Below, piece by piece: positions 1 to 6,202 of a DNA stretch of 21,985 nucleotides. The notes beneath the pieces are model-generated. The model had not been told where the DNA came from. It worked only from the letters and a program-made list of their open reading frames with translations, and did no database searches. The DNA is taken from positions 1 to 21,985 of the forward strand of contig JBBRMT010000050.1 of the NCBI GenBank assembly GCA_038230695.1. Direction: 5' to 3'. The DNA is from QHBQ01 sp038230695 (GTDB taxonomy: Bacteria > Chloroflexota > Chloroflexia > QHBQ01). The position numbers and the translations under genes are program-made. Each line of letters opens with the position of its first letter. Position 1 is the stretch's first letter.

Positions 1-1152
1 CCAGGTTATCTGGACTATAACTTCGGCCCACAGCACCCGCTCAATCCCGTGCGGATGCAGCTTGCCGTCGCCCTAATTGAGGCGTGTGGCCTGCTCGACG
101 AGTCGCGCTATATCGCCGCTCCTCCACCTGCCAGCGAGGCCACCCTGCTGACCGTGCATCGCCCCGACTATGTGCATCTGGTCGAAGCGGCCGCCAACCC
201 GCCACCCGGCTGGGAGGCGGCTGCGGCAACGCACGGCCTCGGCCCCGGAGACACGCCCGCTTTCCCGGCGATGCACGCGGCCACTTCTCTGATCGTGGGT
301 GGGTCGCTGCTAGCAGCGCAACTGGTTCTCAGCGGCAAGGTAAAATCAGCCTTCAATGTCGGCGGCGGGCTGCATCATGCCCACCCCGATGCCGCCTCCG
401 GCTTCTGCGTCTACAACGACCCGGCGGTAGCGATTGCCTACCTGCGCGACCAGGGGATGCGGGTGATGTACATTGACACCGATGTGCATCATGGCGATGG
501 CGTGCAGGAGATATTCTATGACGATAACCGTGTGCTGACCCTCTCAGTCCACGAGTCGGGCCGCTATCTATTCCCTGGCAGTGGCTTTGTGGATGAGCGC
601 GGGCAGGGGCGTGGCTATGGCTATGCCGTCAACCTGCCGCTTGCACCATATTCCAACGATGCTTCGTATATCGAGTGCTTCGATCTGGTTGTCCCCGCCA
701 TTGCCCGCGCCTTCCAGCCCGATATTATCGTCAGCCAGAACGGGGCCGACGGCCACTACCGCGACCCGCTGGCCCACGTGGTGATTGGCACGGATAGTTA
801 TCTACACATATCCCGACAGGTCAAATCGCTGGCCGATGAACTATGCGCTGGCAAGCTGGTGGCGCTAGCGGGCGGTGGTTACGATATTTACAACGCGGTG
901 CCGCGTATCTGGACACTGATGTGGGCCACAATTACCAATCAGCTAGACGCGCTGCCGGTGCGTACACCCCTATCGTGGATTGAACTTGTCACCGACATGG
1001 TGAAGGGTAACGCCAAGCTGCCGCTCTACCTTCAAGACCCCGAACTGATAGACGAATTGCCCGCTCTCGATCGTGAACATATCAACGTGCAGAACCGCGC
1101 CATGGCGAAGCAGGCTCTGGAGGGGGCATTGCCATTGGTCAAGAGCAAGTAA
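1..1152 (+). CDS. AcuC-like histone deacetylase family protein, 5' end cut by window edge
   Basis: The frame is open to base 1 and reads PGYLDYNFGPQHPLNPVRMQ upstream of the first GTG (49), matching the usual N-terminus of AcuC-type deacetylases, so the gene enters from the left and only a few residues are missing. About 383 residues are visible. Family signatures are all present: GGGLHHAHPDAASGFC (from 361) with the two catalytic-site histidines, DTDVHHGDGVQ (from 475) with the zinc Asp/His, QNGADGHYRDPLAH with the second zinc Asp, and LAGGGYD with the active-site Tyr. Class I-type HDAC-fold enzymes remove acetyl or other acyl groups from lysines, or act on small acyl-amines; AcuC itself is linked to acetyl-CoA synthetase regulation. 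The substrate here is unknown, and no acetyl-CoA synthetase or acetyltransferase gene is adjacent. Family assignment is secure; calling it true AcuC is less so. Confidence 0.9.
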   Translation, partial: PGYLDYNFGPQHPLNPVRMQLAVALIEACGLLDESRYIAAPPPASEATLLTVHRPDYVHLVEAAANPPPGWEAAAATHGLGPGDTPAFPAMHAATSLIVGGSLLAAQLVLSGKVKSAFNVGGGLHHAHPDAASGFCVYNDPAVAIAYLRDQGMRVMYIDTDVHHGDGVQEIFYDDNRVLTLSVHESGRYLFPGSGFVDERGQGRGYGYAVNLPLAPYSNDASYIECFDLVVPAIARAFQPDIIVSQNGADGHYRDPLAHVVIGTDSYLHISRQVKSLADELCAGKLVALAGGGYDIYNAVPRIWTLMWATITNQLDALPVRTPLSWIELVTDMVKGNAKLPLYLQDPELIDELPALDREHINVQNRAMAKQALEGALPLVKSK

Positions 1153-1169
1153 TAACATATAAAGTGATT

Positions 1170-1228
1170 CTGTAGGGGCGAACCGTTGTTCGCCCTGGCT
1201 TATGTTGGGGCAAAACGTTGTCCGCTCT
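1170..1228 (+). repeat. Dispersed hairpin repeat, one good and one degenerate copy
   Basis: 1170-1197 holds GTAGGGGCG followed by AACCGTTGTTCGCCC, which folds as an 8-bp stem GGGCGAAC/GTTCGCCC with a CGTT tetraloop. It is identical over 28 nt to 6058-6085. 1204-1228 (TTGGGGCAAAACGTTGTCCG...) looks like a decayed second copy. It begins 18 bases after the deacetylase stop and could act as a 3' hairpin, but has no T tract. Confidence 0.8.
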
Positions 1229-1276
1229 AATCGGTTATACAATAGCTTCACGAACACCCCTGCTGAAACCTTAACC

Positions 1277-1328
1277 CCTCGCGTCTGGTCTAACCAGACA
1301 GAAGCAACCACACCAGATTAGCGAGGAA
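1277..1328 (+). promoter_or_regulatory. Structured 5' leader able to pair with the ribosome-binding site
   Basis: A perfect 7-bp hairpin GTCTGGT-CTA-ACCAGAC lies at 1283-1299. Just outside it, CCTCGC (1277-1282) is complementary to GCGAGG (1321-1326), which overlaps the Shine-Dalgarno sequence GAGGAA (1323-1328) of the TPR-YccF gene. The outer pairing would mask the ribosome-binding site, so this is either a translational control structure or an operator-like inverted repeat. Pairing was judged by eye only. Confidence 0.4.
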
Positions 1329-1334
1329 ACCAAC

Positions 1335-2369
1335 ATGAGCTACAACCCCAACGCCACCGCCCTGCTTCGCCAGGGCATAGATGACTACAATGCCGGGCAG
1401 CGCGACCGCGCCGAGGCGCTAATCCGCCAGGCGGTTTCGCTTGACCCCAGCGCCGAGCAAGGCTGGCTTTGGCTAGCCGCTGTTGTCCGCGACCTGGGCG
1501 AAACCGAAAATGCCTTGCAGAACGCGCTGGCGATCAACCCCGCCAATCTCGAAACAGCCGCCCATCTCGCCTCAGTGCGCGGCAAGCTGTCTGCAGAAGA
1601 GGGGGAGCGTTTCAAAGCGCCAACTGGCGAACGTCCCGCTATTCACCCCCCGGCCTTGACTGCCCCGCCCTCATCTTTCGACACGGCTACCACGACTATG
1701 CCCACCAACGCTACATCATCGCCCACCGTGCCGGCAGCGGTACATAATTACCTTCCGCTCACCGCGCCGATGCTAGCGGTCAATGCTGCGCCCTTGTCTG
1801 CTGTTTACCCTCAACCCGCCTCTGCTGCTAGCAGCAGTGTAAATGTGCCTGGCTATACCCCACTACCATCGAACCCATACCCAATGCCAACTGCGCCCGC
1901 AGGCACAGCAGTTTACGTCAACAACAATTACTACGCCGCTCCACCTCCATCGCTGCTACTAGTCCCCGCCGGTCCGCCATTTATTGTGCGGGCTATATAC
2001 TTCGTGTTCATCGGCTGGTGGCTAACCTACCTGTGGGTAATCTTCGCCTGGATGCTCAACCTAACCATCATCGGTCTGCCCATCGGCCTGACTATGATCA
2101 ACCTCGTTCCCCAGGTGCTGACCCTGGAGCCGGTACGCCGCAACTATATCGCCGAGTACACCGCCAGCGGGCGTTTGATCGCCCGTGCCGTGGATATACC
2201 CCAGTTGGCATTGCTGCCCCGCGCTATCTACTTCGTGCTGATAGGCTGGTGGGCTTCTCTAGCCTGGATGATGGTGGCGGCCACTCTCTGCCTCACTATC
2301 CTGGGCCTGCCACTAGGCATCTGGATGTTCCACCGCAGCCCCACGATTACTACCCTGCGGCGGCTCTAA
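1335..2369 (+). CDS. TPR protein with double YccF-type membrane domain
   Basis: The start ATG is preceded by GAGGAA with 6-nt spacing. Residues ~8-85 look like TPR helices (LLRQGIDDYNAGQRDRAEALIRQAVSLDP and following). Residues ~90-210 are a Pro/Ala/Ser/Thr-rich, probably disordered linker. Residues ~215-344 contain two related halves, each beginning RAIYFV(F/L)IGWW (219-229 and 296-306) and ending in an (I/L)GLP(I/L)G motif (247-251 and 323-327), as in the YccF/DUF307 inner-membrane domain. This suggests about four membrane segments with the TPR region in the cytoplasm. YccF proteins have no firmly assigned biochemical role, so none is claimed; TPR regions commonly mediate protein contacts. 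It stands alone between the deacetylase and the aminotransferase. Architecture is confident, function unknown. Confidence 0.85.
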   Translation: MSYNPNATALLRQGIDDYNAGQRDRAEALIRQAVSLDPSAEQGWLWLAAVVRDLGETENALQNALAINPANLETAAHLASVRGKLSAEEGERFKAPTGERPAIHPPALTAPPSSFDTATTTMPTNATSSPTVPAAVHNYLPLTAPMLAVNAAPLSAVYPQPASAASSSVNVPGYTPLPSNPYPMPTAPAGTAVYVNNNYYAAPPPSLLLVPAGPPFIVRAIYFVFIGWWLTYLWVIFAWMLNLTIIGLPIGLTMINLVPQVLTLEPVRRNYIAEYTASGRLIARAVDIPQLALLPRAIYFVLIGWWASLAWMMVAATLCLTILGLPLGIWMFHRSPTITTLRRL

Positions 2370-2460
2370 CGGTAGGGTATTGGTTGGGTCTTGTGGCTGA
2401 ATCGACCATTGGCTGTAGTGCGATTATGCTGGTCATTTATATAAAGTTGCACCCTTTCAT

Positions 2461-2494
2461 ATGCGCCTGCTTGCTTTAGTGCTAGCAGGCGCAT
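2461..2494. terminator. Strong hairpin, probable bidirectional or T-less terminator
   Basis: ATGCGCCTGCT (2461-2471) pairs with AGCAGGCGCAT (2484-2494); the stem continues by two more pairs past one mismatch, leaving a 6-nt loop (TTTAGT). It lies about 90 bases after the TPR-YccF stop. There is no T tract after it, so intrinsic termination is uncertain. Confidence 0.5.
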
Positions 2495-2556
2495 TATCGA
2501 GCTAAGTAGATTGCGCGTAGCCAGGCTTCGCTACGCCCTCTGTTTTCCTGTCGAAG

Positions 2557-2586
2557 TTGACACTGCTCTTGCCCAGTGGGTATAAT
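2557..2586 (+). promoter_or_regulatory. Sigma-70 promoter of the class-V aminotransferase
   Basis: TTGACA (2557-2562) and TATAAT (2581-2586) are both perfect consensus, with an 18-nt spacer. The predicted transcript starts near 2593, giving a ~45-nt leader with AAGGAG before the ATG at 2638. A small inverted repeat GCGTAGC/GCTACGC (2515-2521/2530-2536) sits just upstream of the -35 box and could be a binding site. Confidence 0.85.
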
Positions 2587-2637
2587 TCAAGCAAGGGATT
2601 ATTAGAACAAACAACCAGCATAGCACAAAGGAGCATC

Positions 2638-3846
2638 ATGGCTGAGACACTTGTTGCGTCAATGCAGACGCAGAGCAACGCCCAGATGGCCGATTTCGGT
2701 GACGGCAACGATGTCGTATACCAGCAGTACCAGGTAACTTACACCCAGGACCAGAACCTACGCGCCCCTGGCCCGACCCCCTTGCCCCCCCAGGTAGTGC
2801 AGGGCATGACCCGCCCGATGATTTATCACCGTACCCCGGAGTGCCGCGACCTGGTGCAGGATGTTGTTACCAACCTCAAGGCGGTGTTCCAGACCAAGAA
2901 TGACCTGTTCATCTACCCCTCCAGCGGCAGTGGTGGCTGGGAGACGGCCATTGTCAACCTTTTCTCGGCGGACGATCACGTTCTGAACGTAGCTACTGGC
3001 GATTTCGGCGAACGCTTCGGCGATGTTGGCCGCGCCTTTGGCTTGCGCCTGGAGGAATTGAAGTTCACTGAAGGCACCCCCGCCGACCCGGCCGCAATCG
3101 AGGAGTTCCTGCGCCGTCCCGAAATGCGCGATATCAAGGGCGTGACCATCGTGCAGAACGAAACCTCCACCGGCGTGACCAACGACATTCAGGCGATTGC
3201 CCGCGTAGTCAAAAGCATGGGTAAGGTGTTGGTGGTGGATGGGGTCAGCGGCATGGGCGGCATCAACATGGAGACTGACAACTGGGACGTGGATGTAATC
3301 CTCACCACCACGCAGAAGACGTGGATGACTCCCCCTGGCCTGATGATGATGTCGGTCAGCCCCGATGCCTGGAAGCTGCACGCTGAGGCCAAGCTGCCGC
3401 GTTACTACTGGGATTGGACCAAGGCGAAGAACTTTATGGAGAAGTGGGAAACCCCTAGCACCCCGCCAATTAGCGTGCTGTACGGGCTGCAAGCGGCCTT
3501 GAATATGATGATGGCTGAGGGGGTTGCCAACGTGTTCGCCCGCCACACCCGCCTGGCAACTATGTGCCGCGAGGGTGTCACCGCCCTGGGCGTGGCCGCC
3601 TTCTGCAAGGATGCCGCCCGCTACAGCAGCACGGTGTCCAGCTTCGACTGCCCCGCCGGGCTGACCAGTAGCCAGATCGCCAAATGGTTGAAGCAGAATT
3701 ATAAGCTCATTATCGCGGGCGGCCAGGGCCAGCTTAAAGAGAGCATCTTCCGCATCGGCCACATGGGCTACGTGCGCGACGAGGACATCCGCTACGTCCT
3801 CACTGCAATGGCCGCCTGCCTCAAGGCGCTCCGCCCCGCAGCTTAG
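2638..3846 (+). CDS. Class-V aminotransferase (alanine/serine-glyoxylate aminotransferase-like)
   Basis: The 402-residue product starts at the ATG 2638, chosen over the upstream TTG at 2557 because AAGGAG sits 4 nt before it and the promoter -35 box overlaps the TTG. It is a PLP-dependent fold-type I enzyme. SSGSGGWETAI is the phosphate/cofactor-binding turn, NETSTGV is typical of the serine/alanine-glyoxylate aminotransferase group, VVDGVSGMGG carries the pyridine-contacting Asp (D201), and TTTQKTWMTPPGL carries the probable Schiff-base lysine (K227). It would transfer an amino group between alanine or serine and glyoxylate or pyruvate, in glyoxylate/serine metabolism. The exact donor cannot be read from sequence. 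The first ~30 residues are a Gln-rich extension before the fold. It is monocistronic behind its own strong promoter. Confidence 0.87.
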   Translation: MAETLVASMQTQSNAQMADFGDGNDVVYQQYQVTYTQDQNLRAPGPTPLPPQVVQGMTRPMIYHRTPECRDLVQDVVTNLKAVFQTKNDLFIYPSSGSGGWETAIVNLFSADDHVLNVATGDFGERFGDVGRAFGLRLEELKFTEGTPADPAAIEEFLRRPEMRDIKGVTIVQNETSTGVTNDIQAIARVVKSMGKVLVVDGVSGMGGINMETDNWDVDVILTTTQKTWMTPPGLMMMSVSPDAWKLHAEAKLPRYYWDWTKAKNFMEKWETPSTPPISVLYGLQAALNMMMAEGVANVFARHTRLATMCREGVTALGVAAFCKDAARYSSTVSSFDCPAGLTSSQIAKWLKQNYKLIIAGGQGQLKESIFRIGHMGYVRDEDIRYVLTAMAACLKALRPAA

Positions 3847-3960
3847 ATTGAATTGGCTGGAATCGCAGGAAACGCAACAAACATCCGCTGCGACAAAATG
3901 GCCCAGATCGTATACAAAGCGGTGATTACACCGTAGTCGGGTACGCAAAGATGATAGCTA

Positions 3961-4003
3961 AGTGGCAAGCCCTGCCGTGCATTATACGCTGGGGCTTGCC
4001 ACT
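3961..4003. repeat. 12-bp perfect inverted repeat in the 3847-4236 intergenic gap
   Basis: AGTGGCAAGCCC (3961-3972) and GGGCTTGCCACT (3992-4003) are exact reverse complements around a 19-nt loop. It lies 114 bases after the aminotransferase stop and may be its terminator, though no T tract follows. The rest of the 390-base gap holds a weak promoter (4094-4123) and a composite repeat (4165-4222). I see no supported gene in it. Confidence 0.6.
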
Positions 4004-4093
4004 CAACTATGTCTGTGGAAGATTGTGCGTCAGGTTTGTTCGCCTTATTTTGGTATGCAGGAACGTAACGCGCACCCAGATGTACGAACTAGC

Positions 4094-4123
4094 TAGACAA
4101 ACCCCCACCCTATCCAGTAAAAT
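4094..4123 (+). promoter_or_regulatory. Possible promoter for aspS
   Basis: TAGACA (4094-4099) and TAAAAT (4118-4123) have an 18-nt spacer. Both boxes are one base off consensus. It is the best candidate upstream of aspS, and would give a ~107-nt leader containing the composite repeat. Confidence 0.4.
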
Positions 4124-4164
4124 ACCCCACAATCGTTGAGGCGAGGCCTATCCTCTCCATACCA

Positions 4165-4222
4165 TCCCTGCTGAGGGAGGGGATTTAACAACTTTCAACT
4201 TTCAACTTTCAACTTTCAACTT
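4165..4222 (+). repeat. Composite repeat: GGGAGGGG palindrome plus CAACTTT heptamer array
   Basis: TCCCT-GCTG-AGGGA (4165-4178) is followed by GGGG and, after about six bases, by four tandem CAACTTT copies and a partial fifth (4189-4222). The array ends two bases before the aspS Shine-Dalgarno AAGGAG (4224-4229). The same heptamer occurs inverted at 18797-18824. Confidence 0.85.
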
Positions 4223-4236
4223 CAAGGAGTTAGACT

Positions 4237-6063
4237 GTGGCAGAGCAACGTAGCTGGTGTGGCGAACTACGCGAGAGCGAGGCGGGCAGCGAGGTGCTGG
4301 TCGAGGGCTGGGTCAACCGCAAGCGCGATATGGGCGGGCTGATCTTTATTGACCTACGTGACCGCACTGGCATCATCCAGGTGGTAGTAGACCAGAGCCG
4401 CGACCCGCATCTGGCCGCCGTAGCCGAGAGCCTGCACAACGAGTTTGTGCTTGCGGTGCATGGCACGGTGCAGCAACGCAAGCCCGGCATGGCGAATCCC
4501 AACCTGCCCACTGGCGGTTTTGAGGTGATTGCCAGCCAACTGCACGTCCTCAATCCCGCCAAACCGTTGCCCTTCGAGCTAGCCGATGCCGAGCGCGTCT
4601 CCGACGAAGTAAGGCTGAAGTATCGCTACCTCGACCTGCGCCGCCCTGCGATGCACAACATGATCGCGCTGCGCCATCGGGCGGTCAAGTACATCCGCGA
4701 CTTCCTCGACGCGCAAGGCTTCTACGAAATCGAAACCCCCATCCTCACCCGCAGTACGCCGGAGGGGGCGCGTGATTACCTCGTCCCCAGCCGCATCTAC
4801 CCTGGCGAGTTCTACGCCCTGCCGCAATCGCCACAGCAATTGAAGCAGATCCTGATGGTGGCGGGCTTCGAGCGTTACTTCCAGATTGCCCGCTGCTTCC
4901 GTGACGAGGATCAACGCGCCGACCGCCAGACCGAGTTCACCCAGCTAGATCTAGAGATGAGCTTTGTGGGGCAGGAAGACGTGCTGCAACTGGGCGAGGC
5001 GTTGCTGACTGGCCTGGCCGAAGCCTGCTCCAGCCTGCGGGTGATGAATACGCCCTGGCGGCGCATCACCTACGCCGAGGCGATAGCGAAGTACGGCAGC
5101 GACAAGCCTGACCTGCGCTTCGGCATGGAGATTGAGGACATCAGCGACATTGTGAAGGACAGCCCCTTCAGCGTATTCTCTGCGGCGATTGCCAACGGCG
5201 GGGTTGTGCGTGGCCTACGCGCCCCGGCCAGCGCCGATTACTCGCGCAAGCAGCTAGACGAATTGACGGAGTTGGTCAAGAAGTTCGGCGCGGGGGGGTT
5301 GGTCTGGATCGCCTTGCCCAACAAAGAGGTGGACAGCGAGGGCAATATTCACTGGCAGGTACGCACCTCGGCGAAGGCCATCCCCCAGCCAGAGCTTGAT
5401 GCCATCGTCGAACGCATGGGCGGTGAGCTAGGCGATCTACTGCTATTCGTTGCCGCTCCACAGAAGGTGACGGCCAACGCGCTAGGCCGCCTGCGGAGCG
5501 AACTAGGCAGCCGCCTCAACCTCAAGGATGCCAGTGTGCTGGCCTTCGCCTGGGTGGTAGACTTTCCCATGTTCGAGTGGAGCGAGCAGGATGGCCGCTG
5601 GGATGCCCAGCACCACCCCTTCTGTATGCCCAACGCCGATGATGTGCAATATCTGGAGTCCGACCCTGGCCGGGTGCGGGCCGCCGCCTACGATGTGGTC
5701 TGCAACGGCTACGAACTCGCCAGCGGTAGTGTGCGTATCCACGAACGCGCTATCCAGGAGCGCATCTTCGCTATGCTAGGCTACAATCTGGAGCAGGCTT
5801 ACGCCAAGTTTAGCACTATCCTGGAAGCGTTCGAATACGGCGCTCCGCCGCACGCCGGTTTCGCTCCCGGCATTGAGCGGCTGGTGATGATGCTGGGCGG
5901 CACCGATGACATCCGCGACGTAATCGCCTTCCCCAAGACGGTCCGCGCTCGCGACCTGATGATGGCCGCTCCGAACACGGTTGATGCCGGGCAGCTTGAT
6001 ACGCTGCATATTCAGTTGAAACAGGAGTTACACGGTTGGCATATAATTGAGGTTGATCTGTAG
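4237..6063 (+). CDS. aspS: Aspartyl-tRNA synthetase
   Basis: A 608-residue class II tRNA synthetase of the bacterial AspRS type, charging tRNA-Asp (and possibly tRNA-Asn) in the cytoplasm. The GTG start follows AAGGAG by 7 nt. Residues ~1-110 form the OB-fold anticodon-binding domain (CGELRE, GWVNRKRDMGGLIFIDLRDR). Residues ~130-290 carry YRYLDLRRP, the flipping-loop motif TPEGARDYLVPSR, and motif 2 FRDEDQRADRQTEFTQLD (from F221). The GAD insertion domain follows. Motif 3 GFAPGIERLVMMLGG is near the C-terminus, before IRDVIAFPKT. Length and motif order are standard. At the position that is Leu in discriminating and His in many non-discriminating bacterial AspRS, this protein has Met32. Its stop codon TAG lies inside a dispersed repeat (6058-6085). 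It is convergent with the potassium-transporter gene. Confidence 0.97.
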   Translation: MAEQRSWCGELRESEAGSEVLVEGWVNRKRDMGGLIFIDLRDRTGIIQVVVDQSRDPHLAAVAESLHNEFVLAVHGTVQQRKPGMANPNLPTGGFEVIASQLHVLNPAKPLPFELADAERVSDEVRLKYRYLDLRRPAMHNMIALRHRAVKYIRDFLDAQGFYEIETPILTRSTPEGARDYLVPSRIYPGEFYALPQSPQQLKQILMVAGFERYFQIARCFRDEDQRADRQTEFTQLDLEMSFVGQEDVLQLGEALLTGLAEACSSLRVMNTPWRRITYAEAIAKYGSDKPDLRFGMEIEDISDIVKDSPFSVFSAAIANGGVVRGLRAPASADYSRKQLDELTELVKKFGAGGLVWIALPNKEVDSEGNIHWQVRTSAKAIPQPELDAIVERMGGELGDLLLFVAAPQKVTANALGRLRSELGSRLNLKDASVLAFAWVVDFPMFEWSEQDGRWDAQHHPFCMPNADDVQYLESDPGRVRAAAYDVVCNGYELASGSVRIHERAIQERIFAMLGYNLEQAYAKFSTILEAFEYGAPPHAGFAPGIERLVMMLGGTDDIRDVIAFPKTVRARDLMMAAPNTVDAGQLDTLHIQLKQELHGWHIIEVDL

Positions 6064-6085
6064 GGGCGAACCGTTGTTCGCCCTG
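6058..6085 (+). repeat. Dispersed hairpin repeat supplying the aspS stop codon
   Basis: 28 nt identical to 1170-1197, with stem GGGCGAAC/GTTCGCCC and CGTT loop. The TAG inside its leading CTGTAGGGG is the aspS termination codon (6061-6063), so the element begins within the last codons of aspS. It may serve as the 3' hairpin of the aspS transcript. Confidence 0.85.
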
Positions 6086-6131
6086 CCCCATTTCAACCAA
6101 TCACCTTAGTCGAGCAGACGGTGTAAATTGC

Positions 6132-6160
6132 ATAAGGGCGGGCTGCTGCCCGCCCCTACG
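6132..6160 (-). repeat. Variant of the dispersed hairpin repeat, inverted
   Basis: GGGCGGGC-TGCT-GCCCGCCC forms a perfect 8-bp stem with a tetraloop, flanked by CCTACG. Read on the minus strand it begins CGTAGGGGCGGGC, matching the family's leading edge. It lies between the convergent aspS and transporter genes, where it could end either transcript. Confidence 0.75.
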
Positions 6161-6202
6161 AATAACCCACTATCTGCTTGACGATTGGTAATACAACTGT
6201 CT

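Noticed and set aside
2758..3948. 396-codon open frame antisense to the aminotransferase
   Set aside because: His/Gly/Ala/Val-rich translation with no family signature, lying exactly opposite a well-supported PLP enzyme; a shadow of GC-rich codon usage.
3951..4139. 62-codon frame in the intergenic gap
   Set aside because: No Shine-Dalgarno, it runs through the 12-bp inverted repeat, and the product has no recognisable features.
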